A DNA stretch of 64,000 bases from Vespa crabro (GCF_910589235.1 NC_060959.1:3327645-3391644), one strand, 5' to 3'; positions 12,811 through 23,944 are shown, numbered from the stretch's first letter. Program-made: numbers and translations. Notes: a model not told the origin generated them from the letters alone.

Positions 12811-12850
<40 letters not shown>
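12811..12850. repeat. (GA)n microsatellite
   Basis: Uninterrupted GA apart from one GAAA. Confidence 0.9.
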
Positions 12851-12854
<4 letters not shown>

Positions 12855-12999
12855 TCGATTGACAAGCACGGAAGCTGCGAACGCTCTGTTGATTAATTGG
12901 CACTTAATCGTTCGATTATCGTAGATGCGGGACAGACGTTCTGCCGCGAGCCTCGCTGCAGTCAATTCATTAGGGAAATTAATAAGCAGTCGCTTCGTT

Positions 13000-13070
13000 C
13001 TCGTCGTTGTCGTCATCATCGTCGTCGTCGTCGTCGTCATCGTTGTAGACGTAGACATAGTCATAGTCGA
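13000..13070. repeat. CGT/CAT triplet repeat
   Basis: Imperfect GTC, GTT and CAT triplets within a CpG-rich patch. Arg/His-rich and Thr/Met-rich open frames here are translations of the repeat. Confidence 0.8.
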
Positions 13071-13340
13071 CGTTGGTATATGGCGCATTTGCAATTAGCT
13101 TCTTTCCCCAGGCGGTCTCCAGGCCGGAGCCCATTAACGAATGCCCCCTCGAACCGAGAATCGATCTCTTCTACTTGCATACCCGTAGCCAATCGGGATA
13201 GGACAGGACGAGGTGGAAGAATTCGGTGGTACGAGGCGCGATTAAGATGGATGGATTTAGTTCGAGTCGCTCAGTTTAATTAGAGATTCCCGCGATTTCT
13301 GACCTTTCTCGAGAATGTCCTTGTCTGGTAAAATTTTCCA

Positions 13341-13384
<44 letters not shown>

Positions 13385-13450
13385 TATCTCTATCTTTATC
13401 TCTCTCTTTTTCTTTATTTCTCTCTCTCTATCTATCTCTCTATCTCTTTC
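13341..13450. repeat. (TC)n / (TATC)n pyrimidine tract
   Basis: Over 100 bases of CT with TTT and TATC interruptions. Confidence 0.9.
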
Positions 13451-14133
13451 GTTATAATACCATCCTCGAATTGGCAGCAGGTGCAGATAAAAGCGAATGA
13501 TCGTTGAATGCACGGAATCATTTTAAATTCTTTCTTTTTCCACCATTATCAAGAATAGAAGTTATCTCGTCCTCAATAATTTTTCAACGTTCTTTGAATC
13601 AAGTAGACAGAAAAGTTGCAAAGTCTGGTTAGAAAAGTCCGTAAAAGGATTCGAAAGGTCGTACATATACTTAGCGATGAGTGTGACGTGCTTCGATTTT
13701 TTCCTTTTGAACTTTGTATTTTTTTTAACGTCGTTTCTTTTCAATCGAACGTAAAACATGATTGGTAAAAGAATACATTGACTTTTTGTGTCTCGCGTTC
13801 GTTTCGTTGGCGTACACTCGTTACTAAAATTTGTCTCCTAATTATCTTTTTCTTTCGTCCTTGGAAAATCATCCCTCCTGCTCTCCCTCGCCCTCTTCAG
13901 TTTTCCTTCTCGCACGTGATCGATTCGTGAACCTTTTCACTCAAGCCAGACGGAAAGCAGCCGATCGAAGCGTAAACGGAAATGAAAGAGCCGGTCTTCC
14001 TCGTTCGATCGTAGGGCCAATTAAGCGTTTCTTTATCGCGAATCTTTTCGTCCTTCACTCACCTCGCTCTATCCCTCGTCTCACCTTTCAGCTTTCACGC
14101 CCGACAAGCCCACTCCAACCTAGCCGGTTCGCA

Positions 14134-14222
14134 ACACCACCATCACCACTACCACCACCACTACCTTCGTCACCATCACCTTCACCACCATCACTACCGT
14201 CACTACTTCTACCGCTACCGCC
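14134..14222. repeat. CAC-type triplet repeat
   Basis: Imperfect CCA, CCT and ACC triplets. They give Pro/Ser-rich frames that I do not regard as coding. Confidence 0.8.
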
Positions 14223-14410
14223 ATCTTTTTCTCCCTTTCGTCCTTCTCTTTACGAACGTGAGCAAGTGTTGTTGTTTTTTTTCTCTTCCATTCTTTTCAC
14301 TGTACCGTGCCACCTGAATTTATCTCCAACGCCTTTAATTGTATTTTCTTCTTTCCTTCTCGACGATCCATCTTTTCGTTTCTTTTTTATTTTTTTTCGT
14401 CCATCGTAAC

Positions 14411-14448
14411 CTCTCTTTTTCTCTCTCTCCCTCTCTCTCTCTCTCTTT

Positions 14449-14531
<83 letters not shown>
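14411..14531. repeat. very long (TC)n microsatellite
   Basis: About 120 bases of near-pure pyrimidine, including roughly 68 uninterrupted bases of CT ending in CAACAACAAC. Confidence 0.95.
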
Positions 14532-14534
<3 letters not shown>

Positions 14535-15011
14535 AACAACTTCGTGACCGTTCATCCCCCTTTTCAACTCCCACTTGCTATTTCTTACGATCCTCCGAAA
14601 CTTTTATTACGTTTATATCGGATTATGCTCTTACCGTTGCTTTGCTTTACCTTCTTATTACGATAAGGATCGGAATTCTTTATCACGCGATCTTTATCAC
14701 CATAGCCACCATCATCAAATAATTTCAGGTTATGAAATAATGCGGTAGAAATTTGTGGTTTCTCCATCTTCCCGAGAATACACCGAGAAAAATGGTATAT
14801 GTAAGTTGGTTAATTTGCATCTCGAATATTGACAATGAATTAGCAATTTTTTAAGAACTTTCGTATAGCTTACGAGGAGAATTCTTTTTTAACAATTTCC
14901 ATTTAAAATGTGATCAAATCATTATCTTTTTGATATAAGCTATTCGGAAACTTTTTACAGCAATATAAACAAACTAGATATATTGTAATCGTATAAGAGC
15001 ATCTTTTTCTG

Positions 15012-15016
<5 letters not shown>

Positions 15017-15080
<64 letters not shown>
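15017..15080. repeat. long (TC)n microsatellite
   Basis: About 31 uninterrupted TC units. Confidence 0.95.
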
Positions 15081-15699
15081 GAGTAAAAAATTGTCTAAAT
15101 CTTTAAATCTCCAATCTGTGATCGTAAATACACCTCTTGGAGGTTGATTTTGTTTAGAGGGGAATTTCGAAGGGAGACACACAATTTTTCCCCTTCAGGA
15201 ACGACAGAATGGTTTTGATATTGATGAGAATATTAATGATTGACGAAAAAGTGTGGACGATGAGATGTTAAGGGAAAGAAAAGAAAAGAAAAGAAGAAAA
15301 ACAACAAGAAAACAAAATATAAAGGAGAATGACCTCGAAGATAAAATCGTAGATGATATCAGACGGTAAGATGGGAAAGTAGTCTGTAAAGAGTAGTCTG
15401 CAGAGAGGAGACTTCTCCTCGACTCATAAACGATGCAAGACATCTTACGTTTTCTCGACGAGCAGGAGTACTCCTACGGCTGAAGAAGAAGAAAGAAAAT
15501 AGAAAATATAAGAGGTGGAAGAAAGTTGGCAGGAGAGATAAGAAGACGATTCATTCGAACGAGGTCAGCTCGATGAAAGTATGAGAACGAGAGAGATAGG
15601 AAGAAACGATCGAGACTACGCCGTAGGGTGATTCGGTTGGACCGGAGGGCTCATCAATCACCACCCGTGCAACCTCCCCCACTACTTTACTATCTCTAT

Positions 15700-15708
15700 C
15701 TCTTTCTT

Positions 15709-15758
<50 letters not shown>

Positions 15759-15907
15759 ACTTCGCGTCCTTCCTTTCATAGACCAGATCCATCAACAACG
15801 TCATTTGCGCGTGCCTAGGGGTGGATCCAACATCGCAACTCGAGTGCATTGACCCTCTTTGCTTCGATTCCTGCTTTTCATCTCTCTTTTTCTCTATCCT
15901 TCTCTAG

Positions 15908-15991
<84 letters not shown>
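15700..15991. repeat. cluster of (TC)n tracts ending in (TG)n and (TA)n
   Basis: (TC)n at about 15700-15758 and 15911-15960, the latter running directly into TGTGTG and then about 13 TA units to 15991. The ~140 bases between the two TC tracts are ordinary unique sequence. Confidence 0.9.
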
Positions 15992-15993
<2 letters not shown>

Positions 15994-16011
15994 TTTTCTC
16001 TCGTTCTCCAT

Positions 16012-16038
16012 CCTTAAAGTAGTGCTACTACTTTAAGG
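16012..16038. repeat. perfect 12-bp inverted repeat with 3-base loop
   Basis: The left arm CCTTAAAGTAGT (16012-16023) and right arm ACTACTTTAAGG (16027-16038) are exactly reverse-complementary around GCT. It lies just after the (TC)n-(TA)n cluster. Confidence 0.85.
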
Positions 16039-16179
16039 CCGTTTATCGGCGCCACGGCCATATCGACCATAGGAATGGCCACCCTCCGGAGCAGAACGAA
16101 AGTTTGTGTGTCTCCAGAGAAATTAGCGTCGAGCTCGACCATACAAGTTCGTATTGTTACTTCCACAAACCTTGCTACT

Positions 16180-16290
16180 ATTGCTGTTCCTGCTGCTACT
16201 GCAACTGCTGTTATTGCTGATGCTCCTGTTGCTACTGCAACTGCTGTTACTGTTGCTGTTGCTGTTGATATTGTTCTTGATGTTGCAACT
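16180..16290. repeat. GCTGTT/GCTACT triplet-like repeat
   Basis: Imperfect GCT, GTT and ACT triplets. All plus-strand frames read as homopolymer-like Ala/Val/Thr or Leu runs, which argues against coding. Confidence 0.75.
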
Positions 16291-16963
16291 TCTATTTGTT
16301 ATTGCTACTTATGCTTCTTTACTTACCTTTTGCTAATGCGTTATGTAAAAGGAAATGATTTCTTTGAAGGAAGAAATGACTATTCCATTTTTTACTTTAC
16401 TATTTCATGTTTTACCACGTTTCTTTATCGAAAAAAAATTAATGTATGCATGTATAATATGTGGATATTTTATATGCTTCACGTTCGACGAATCAATTTA
16501 GTATAAGTTCGAACGATAAAGTTCATTTAGAAATTTAAACGGAGTATAAATGAAAAACGAAAAAAAAAGAAAAAATGATTATATTCTGTCTACGACTTGT
16601 TATACGAAAATTTGTTACATAACGAACGATCTATCGGCCAGCCTTCGTAAAGTTAGATAGATACGACTAAGGAAACCTTGCAAATAATGGTCAAATGGTT
16701 GTTACATAAATTCAAGGATAAAATACGGTTATTGGATATTATGCGTATTATTCTATGAAAATATTGATTGGACAGGTGGAATCATTTAGTGGAAGGCATT
16801 CGAAAGTTGTTTATTGAGCGAATCTTTAATAAAGATAATAAAGATTAGAAAATGACTATAATAATTTTACATTTAATAATATGTTGATCTGTTTCAGTGC
16901 CAAACGAGATACACAAATATCTACGTTATACAAGCTCATTTAATTTTTTTTCTTTTATTTCAG

Positions 16964-17020
16964 GTACGTACATGAGCCGTCGACGTCGCTTAAATCAACG
17001 AGAAAAATCTCAGATCATCG
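16964..17020 (+). CDS. symmetric 57-nt internal exon, arginine-rich
   Basis: A polypyrimidine tract and TTTCAG acceptor end at 16963, and a consensus donor (ATCG|GTGAGT) starts at 17021. Entering in phase 1, as the exon at 5003-5114 leaves, it encodes GTYMSRRRRLNQREKSQII and leaves again in phase 1. It can therefore be included or skipped without shifting the frame. The RRRR run could be a nuclear-localisation or proprotein-processing site; I cannot tell which. With the shared last exon, isoform A would be 101 aa (35 + 19 + 47). Only transcripts starting upstream of 16964 can contain it. No known domain is recognised. Both splice sites and the phase match are clear, but at 57 nt chance remains possible. 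Confidence 0.5.
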
Positions 17021-17486
17021 GTGAGTCATTAACGTGAGCATAAACAATCATAGTAATTTTGTGATAACTCATTTAACATTCGCATCTTAAAGCACTTACA
17101 TTCCTGTTTTTCTCAAATACGTACACATTTTCGATGATTAGATGTCTCTAATCTAACATCGACAACTAATATTTTTATGAGGAAAAGGGAAAAAGAAAAA
17201 AAGAATGAAAAAGAAAAAAAGAAAAAAGAAAAATGAAGAAATGAAAAGAAAAATCATAAAAAGAGAGGTCGTATAATTAATTTTAATAAGAAGTCGAAAG
17301 CCAACGTATTTTTTATTTTTATTCATTTGTTTAACAACGGATAAAACTGCATTGTCGCACTGCGAAAATCTCATTAACCTTTTAATGATTTGTAAGGCTC
17401 GTAAAGTACAACAATACCAACGTAAAAAAGGTACGAGCATTGAAATGCAACGATAATAATATATTAGATACGTATATGAAAAAAAA

Positions 17487-17527
17487 TTGTGTGTGTGTGT
17501 GTGTGTATGTGTATGTGCGCGCGCGCG
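17487..17527. repeat. (TG)n followed by (GC)n
   Basis: TGTGTG then ATGTGC then six GC units; a strictly alternating purine-pyrimidine stretch. Confidence 0.85.
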
Positions 17528-18162
17528 CTCGTATGTGTATGTATATACATATCTGTAGTTATATGAAATACCTAATGTATTAATATGTTACTGCATAGAA
17601 ACAAAAACACGTATATTCAGAATGTTCAACGATTGTATTTGTCCACATAATTCAGTCATATCAGTTTTTGGGGGTGTTTCGCTTTATCTCCCAATGATGG
17701 TATTTTTTATCCGAGCACGGCGTCTGCTTTTCTCAACAAATACACTTTAACGACTTTGATACGTCCCTTTTTACTATCGATTAGGATATACGAATAACTA
17801 AAAGGAAGTAGATATTTTCCAAATGGATTAACTAGAATATCGTTAATCCGCCTTGAAACTTAACAAAAGCGATCGGATTCGAGATAAAAGGTGAATTCGT
17901 ATTGTGATCAAGAAATATAAAACATTAACGATATGATAGTTTACCATTTTATTTTACTTATTCGGAATTCAATTAATAATTAGTATTATTATTATATCAT
18001 AAATGGCGTTCAACAATATAGTTTTATTTTTTATTTTATTGGAATGGAATTCATTTTACATTATCGTTAAATGAAAAAATATTTTTAACAAGGCCAATTT
18101 TGATTCTATTATTTTGAGAATATTTGAATGTTTCGAATATTTTGAAAATCTGATATTTAGAT

Positions 18163-18179
18163 ACGAGAGAGAGAAAGAA

Positions 18180-18210
<31 letters not shown>

Positions 18211-18215
18211 AAGAG
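18163..18215. repeat. (GA)n microsatellite
   Basis: GA units with GAAA interruptions. Confidence 0.9.
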
Positions 18216-18853
18216 GAATCAAGTATGATCTGATGATAACGTTTAATTAAAAGATAATCGTTGATTTAGAAATCTTCCTGTCTTGTCCATCAACAGTCCA
18301 ATTCAACGAGTAAAGTTGGCGGTAGACCTCTCGTAATACGTGGATTTCCTTAAGTTGGTGCAACTACTGTAATCTAGCGGTGGCAGAACAATTAACAATA
18401 GCACATTCATGAATCTCATAATGCCTGATGGTCAGGCATGGTTTATCGTTTTCTCTGAGACATTAGACCTCAAGATTCATGTAAAACCTTCCGGTATAGT
18501 ACCGCCTTATGCGTGTCGCTTACATACATTCATTATCAGAACGCTTGGACTCGTTCATTGCAAGATAAGAATTTGTGATATACCGAGGTATATTAAACTT
18601 TTATTCGAATCTTTTGTGAATTTTTTTAAACGAGATTTCTATTTTCTATTTTCTCTTTTTCTTTTTTTTTTAAATTTTCTTAAATATGGACATTTTGTGA
18701 AATAATTTTCTTACAACAATCGAATTTGTATATTAAATTATCGTTAATTCATAAGTGTTTCGATTTATTGATAGATAAATGTTTGAGCACATTTCTTGTC
18801 ATTTTCAATTGTTTATTGTTTTCCTTTTTCTTTTCTTTTTCTTTTTTTTACAG

Positions 18854-18965
18854 CTAATATGATACTTCACATTTTAGACCATTTTTATGCATTCGGTGTA
18901 GGTCGCTATCGGTCAAGGAAAATGTACTTTACGTTTTGCAGTCTAGTCGACAAAAACAGAAATCG
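18854..18965 (+). CDS. weak candidate internal exon
   Basis: A very strong pyrimidine tract and TTTACAG acceptor end at 18853, and a consensus donor (ATCG|GTAAGT) starts at 18966. Entering in phase 1 (after 16964-17020) the whole 112 nt is open, beginning ANMILHILDHFYAFG and ending SLVDKNRN. It leaves in phase 2, so it could not join the shared last exon at 34327. The only phase-2 acceptor with a long frame that I see is 42427. The peptide has no recognised motif and the DNA is as A+T-rich as the surrounding intron, so this may be a chance pairing of good sites. Confidence 0.2.
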
Positions 18966-19110
18966 GTAAGTTAAACGACGTCTATACATAGAAACTTTTG
19001 AAATTTGAATATTACCTTGTGCTTTGTGAACGCAAGCGTTAAATTTTATATCCTTGCGAGCGACGTATTTGTGAGACGATAAACGCATGAAGAGCATGTA
19101 ACATGTTTTA

Positions 19111-19141
<31 letters not shown>

Positions 19142-19148
19142 CTCTTTC

Positions 19149-19197
<49 letters not shown>

Positions 19198-19223
19198 ATC
19201 TCTATCTCTCTCTCTCTTTCTCC
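19111..19223. repeat. (TC)n microsatellite
   Basis: Over 110 bases of CT with a few GTC and TTT interruptions. Confidence 0.95.
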
Positions 19224-19763
19224 TATATTTCTAGAGCATATGAAAATTTATCAAGACAAACATCATGCGCATAACATCGCATTTTCGTGCTTTGCTTCGT
19301 TTCATTTTTCTGGATTCTGGACAATTGAACAACGTTCACAGTTTCTAACTAACGTTCAGTTTATTGAGAACTTAAAAACTTAATCCCAATATAGTGCTTT
19401 TATTCTGTGAGAGAACAAACGGTTACGATGAAAATCGAAATGGCTTGCTGAGCGCATAATACGCCAGAAAGTAGACATAAATACGAGGTTAAATCACAGT
19501 CAGTCTGAAAACCCTCCTCCAATCGACTGACGAGGAAGACGGATATAGGTAGAAAGAGAGAGAGAGAGAGTGAGAGGGTGTGGTGAGAAGGGTGGGGGAA
19601 GAAGGAGAGAAACGGAACGAGGCGAACACCCCACGATGCATCATCGTATATCGCTACAGCTGTTTTGGCAGTCAGCTGGTCTCTGCCTCACGCACGCACA
19701 CACGCATTATTCACAGGCGCAGTCAGGTCAATGCGTAAACTCTTACGCGCTTGTACATAATCA

Positions 19764-19766
<3 letters not shown>

Positions 19767-19817
<51 letters not shown>

Positions 19818-19850
19818 CTATCTATCTATCTATCTATCTATTTATCTATT
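19767..19850. repeat. (TC)n followed by (TATC)n
   Basis: About 22 TC units, then TTTTC, then seven TATC units. Confidence 0.9.
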
Positions 19851-20384
19851 TCCTGTGTAATCTGTTCGAAACTTTTAGAATAAAGCTATACATTTCTCTG
19901 TTAGAAAAATTTGAATTTTAAAACTAAAACCTTTTGTCTCCGTCGTACGTTCGTATTTTATCTGCATTATTTTCGTTTTGTTTTTTATCTTTTATTTATC
20001 TTCATTTTTTATTTTTTATTTTTTTTTTTTATTAATTCATAAAGCACAAAATTTTTTGTTCTTTTTCATTCATATTATTACATGTTACTGCATATTTTAG
20101 ATTAAAATTTTAGAATAAAATTGGCCTCGTTTTTCTCTTCTCATAGATATGTCGTGTGCGCATATAACAGCGGCAACGTAGTAGATATGCAACGACAAGG
20201 CTGAACGTAATAACACGGACGAAGGATGAGCGCACGCCAGGCTCTAAATTTAGAGTTGCCTCGCTCCTTACTTCCGCTTATTTTAGTTAAAGAGGGACAG
20301 GGATGCTCGTGTCTCTTCGAAGATCCCTATACGCAAGCCACTCTACTTGCGATTTCATTCTTCGGTGGTTTTGATCTTACATAT

Positions 20385-20453
20385 GTGTGTGTATATATAT
20401 ATATACACACACACACATACACGTACATATCTTATATATATTCTTTTCTTTTA

Positions 20454-20498
<45 letters not shown>

Positions 20499-20530
20499 AA
20501 TTATAATAAAAATATATATATATATTTCTG
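20385..20530. repeat. (TA)n cluster with palindromic TGTGTA...TACACA core
   Basis: GTGTGTATATATATATACACAC-type palindrome at 20387-20415, then (TA)n 20458-20493 and 20513-20525. Confidence 0.9.
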
Positions 20531-20851
20531 TTTAATTTTTTAATTCCTTTTCATAAGCTTCGACATCGTCATATTCTTTTCTATTCTTTCTTCTTGAAAT
20601 GATAAAATTTAATTCGAAGTGTACCGGCCATGTGCGTTTTTCAAATTGAAAGATACACACAGATACATATACGTATATAAATACTTACGTATTGAGATTG
20701 AGGCAGGAATAGAATGGCGAACGAGGACGTATGAGCGAGAGACTAATTTCTTCGACAAAGATTGATAAAAGGAATAAGTTCATCTCGCGCTCCCGAGCGA
20801 CATTATTTAGAATACTCATTACCGTTGTTGCATGATGTTAAAAAGACAGAA

Positions 20852-20854
<3 letters not shown>

Positions 20855-20901
<47 letters not shown>
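20855..20901. repeat. (GA)n microsatellite
   Basis: About 23 GA units with one GAAA. Confidence 0.9.
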
Positions 20902-20902
<1 letters not shown>

Positions 20903-21617
20903 ATTACGAAACGACCGAAATATAAATATTGTTGTACATTATGCGGACCGCAACGTTGCTCAGTGTGTTTATTTTGGAGAAAGCGTAACGTGACCGTTTT
21001 TGGGGCAATTACGATATGTATAAACGTGGGAGAAAAATCGATTTTTCGAATTGATATGTAACTTCACTTTTCGAAAATTTCAATGATCTTGAATTCTTTA
21101 TATTGGAACAGAAAAATAATTCATAATTTTTATAATCCAATTTTGACTAAAACGTAAAAAAATGTAACATATCGTAGAACTTGCAATATAATTTATGCTA
21201 TTGCATTAATCGAAAAGTAATTTTTAAATTTTCAATATCTCACATCTGAATGGGAACAATAAACAATAGAATTGTATACAGTTATACATGTAAATGAACA
21301 ATACAAAATAGAAATTTATTTAGTATTTTATATCTAAGTAAATAACAAACACAGTGGTATAATATTTGCCAACGCAATATTATACCAATTGTAAATATAA
21401 CTTATATCTAGTAAATATTAACATTCGGATATGGATTAATAATGAAGTTTGTATCAAAAAAACCAAAGAAAATCTAAGAAGTAAACGTATACAAGCATAC
21501 GTCTTCGAAGTTACATTAAATTATAGATAATTTAATATGAATATTTTTATGATGAAATCGTAATATAATTTTATTATTAATACTGGTATAGTTAATTATA
21601 TCGCAGAATATAAAATA

Positions 21618-22006
21618 TCAGGAAAAAAAAAATTTTCTAAGTTTAATTTTATTTCTAAGATAATTCATGATCCGTGTCTTGTATACAGAAGCCTGGGCTC
21701 TATAATAATCGAAATCGTGACTACTCAAACACACGATCAAATCATCGAAATGACCGTTATTATGGGTACTATCCTTGAATAGGATAGCAATGAGCCTTTG
21801 AAAACGTCTTACATCGATTTCAAAGGCGTGAATCATGCGATCTACCATAACGGCTTTATATACCCCATCAAAATTTAAAGCAAATAAGGTACTCCTCGTT
21901 AAAGACCCATCTCGCATACCTGTTCAACGCTCGTATTAGGATAATTCTTATGATCGTGCAACGGAACTGGACATCCGAAAAATACTTTCTCTTCACTGGC
22001 ATCCAA
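21618..22006 (-). pseudogene. broken coding-like fragment, possibly caspase-like
   Basis: On the minus strand an acceptor-like TTTTCTAG precedes an open segment (22006 to 21920) of 29 codons, beginning LDASEEKVFFGCPVPLHDHK. Two bases later, in a different frame, an ATG opens 99 codons (21917 to 21618). Visible motifs there: MRDGSLTRSTLFALNF, then FEIDVRRFQRLIAIL, then GHFDDLIVCLSSHDF. The order R-x-G-S, an 'L..F' helix, an 'E/D..LI' helix, then a hydrophobic strand ending Ser-His resembles the caspase p20 subunit. There the family has SHG, while here Gly is Asp, and no QACxG active site follows. A two-base offset separates the halves, so this is at best a decayed or mis-split fragment. GT donors CAG|GTATGC at 21919, CGC|GTGAGT at 22073 and GAG|GTAAGT at 22093+200 (22293) on the same strand hint at a minus-strand gene. 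The caspase idea is eye alignment only. Confidence 0.25.
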
Positions 22007-22178
22007 CTAGAAAACGTCACGACAATATTTATCACGAAGATGAACGATGAAACGTGCTAGTTGGTATACTCACGCGACGTAAAGAATCGAGGGCTACCTA
22101 CGCGGGAAATGAGAATCCCGCTAAACTAATATACAGTCTTTTGCATTCCTCGTACATACATGCAAATATGCAATGCCG

Positions 22179-22213
<35 letters not shown>

Positions 22214-22566
22214 CTTTTTCACGTTTCACTGTGTCAGCAATTTTTTAGTCTTCTCTTTTTCTTCGACTAAAAGTTAACGGAAATCGTACTTACCTCGAAC
22301 GTTCATAAAACAAAATTGTTCTTATTTTTTCATTCACAATGCTAATTTAAACTTCATGTGATCATTGATAATGCGACACGTACCTACTTATTTACATTAT
22401 ATACATTCATATATGTGTATATATATATCTGCATATGTACATTATTGAAAAAGCAGGGACGTGTATATTTGTGCAAACGAAGACTTGAACGATTAAGACG
22501 ACAAACGACGACTACAATGATGAGGAGTAGGGTAACGTAAGTCTCGTTTGCACGCTTGGATCGCGC

Positions 22567-22631
22567 CACTATATCGTTATGTAACGAGTGTGCGTCACAA
22601 AACGCGTCCACACCAAGAGAAAAAGAGGGGA

Positions 22632-22674
<43 letters not shown>

Positions 22675-22735
22675 ATCGCATTGACACGAACACACTTGAG
22701 CGTAACGACTATATCGTAACGAGTGTGCGTTAATA
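22567..22735. repeat. direct repeat flanking a (GA)n tract
   Basis: The motif ACTATATCGT...TAACGAGTGTGCGT occurs at about 22567-22593 and again at about 22709-22731, with 4 bases missing in the second copy. Between them lies (GA)n at 22634-22672. Spacing is about 142 bases. Confidence 0.75.
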
Positions 22736-23259
22736 ATTGTGCCGCTTAACCTTGGACATTGATTAAACCATCCTTTATATCGATACACCTTGTGCGTTGT
22801 GTATAGGTATAGAAAAATATCACAATATATATGTGTACATATAAGCACGCTCGTGTACCACCTGTATATTTGTATTATAGTTATATATGTATTTCTAGGC
22901 GAATATATGTATATTTCTAAGCAGGTTTTAACCGTTCCCATAAAATTATTAGAATGTAGAGAAAATAATCTTTGAAACTTTTACTTTCTTTTTTTTTCCT
23001 CCAGATTCAAGAGATAGCGTAAGATCTTGAATAATATTCCACCGATCAATTCGAATAAAATTTCTCGAAAGAACATAGCCGAGATATGATTAGAAACGAA
23101 TAATACGATAAGAGGTTCGATTTTCATAGATATATCATACTTCATATTCTTCAGTTTGTCGACGTTCAATATACAAAATGTCGTCCAAGGCAATTTGAAA
23201 TTGTTCTCTTTTATTATATCAATCGTTGAATTATTACTCTCGTGTCAATTATTATATAT

Positions 23260-23350
23260 CTATATTATATATATATTTATATATATACATATTATTAAAT
23301 ATATAATATATTATATATATATTATATTATATATAGATATATAATATATG
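23260..23350. repeat. TA-rich interrupted palindromic tract
   Basis: Mixtures of ATATAT, TTATAT and AATATA units over about 90 bases. Confidence 0.85.
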
Positions 23351-23726
23351 TGTAGGTGCATAATAATTTATATAATTTTAATGTAATTATTTATTTTATT
23401 TGGAAGCGAGTTATTTTTGTTTCATTATGGATTTATTTCTTTTATCATATATCTGTTATCTTAGGTATTACGTATTTATTCTCGTTTTGATAATGGACAA
23501 TGACATTTTTGGTGCTCGAAGTTATTGCACTCTCTTTCCCCTTCTTCTTCCGACAGGGAGACACATAGGGATCACGCAGGGATCTTCAAAATTATTATGG
23601 GCAGGCGAGGGGTTACGTCGTACAAATGAATGTAAGCTAAGGGACGGTCCTTTGCGAATACGCATATGCGTTAATGGCGCGGAGAGAAATGATTCATATT
23701 TTTTTCTACTACGAGCACGTGCTTTC

Positions 23727-23903
23727 TCTTTCTCTCTCTCTCTTTCTCTCACTTTCCCTCTTTCTCTCTCTCTCACTCTTTCTCTCTCACGTTGTAAATG
23801 CGTGCATACGACATTTTGTTTCTTCTATCCATCCATCTTTTTCTTTCTAATTCGAAAGACGGGTATCTCGATCCCCACGCGAGATAACTTCACGAGTCCT
23901 CTG

Positions 23904-23944
<41 letters not shown>
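23727..23944. repeat. two (TC)n tracts
   Basis: Interrupted CT tract 23727-23790 and a purer tract 23906-23944; together they create most of the longest open frame in the window. Confidence 0.9.

Larger units (their letters stand above)
6402..16963 (+). other. long non-coding stretch (intron of the 5.0-34.6 kb locus)
   Basis: No convincing exon. Content: purine tract 6958-7095; (TC)n 7885-7934; a 57-codon ATG frame at 9244-9417 of doubtful meaning; GGTAGGGTGG repeats 9476-9525; (TC)n at 9900-9953, 11671-11700 and 13341-13450; a CpG-rich patch with triplet repeats 12880-13280; a CAC-type triplet run 14134-14222; very long (TC)n runs 14411-14531 and 15017-15080; a perfect hairpin at 16012-16038; and Ala-like GCTGTT repeats 16180-16290. 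The 10640-10870 and 11220-11460 patches are less A+T-rich, but their open frames carry no recognisable features. Confidence 0.5.

Noticed and set aside
12897..13283. 128-codon frame in a CpG-rich patch with a CCCCAG acceptor
   Set aside because: The first half is Arg/His from CGT triplets. The second half has no donor and no phase match with the locus. More likely a non-coding CpG-rich element.
13831..14666. 192- and 119-codon Pro/Ser- and Ser/Leu-rich frames
   Set aside because: Built from CAC triplets and (TC)n; no splice support and no conserved-looking segment.
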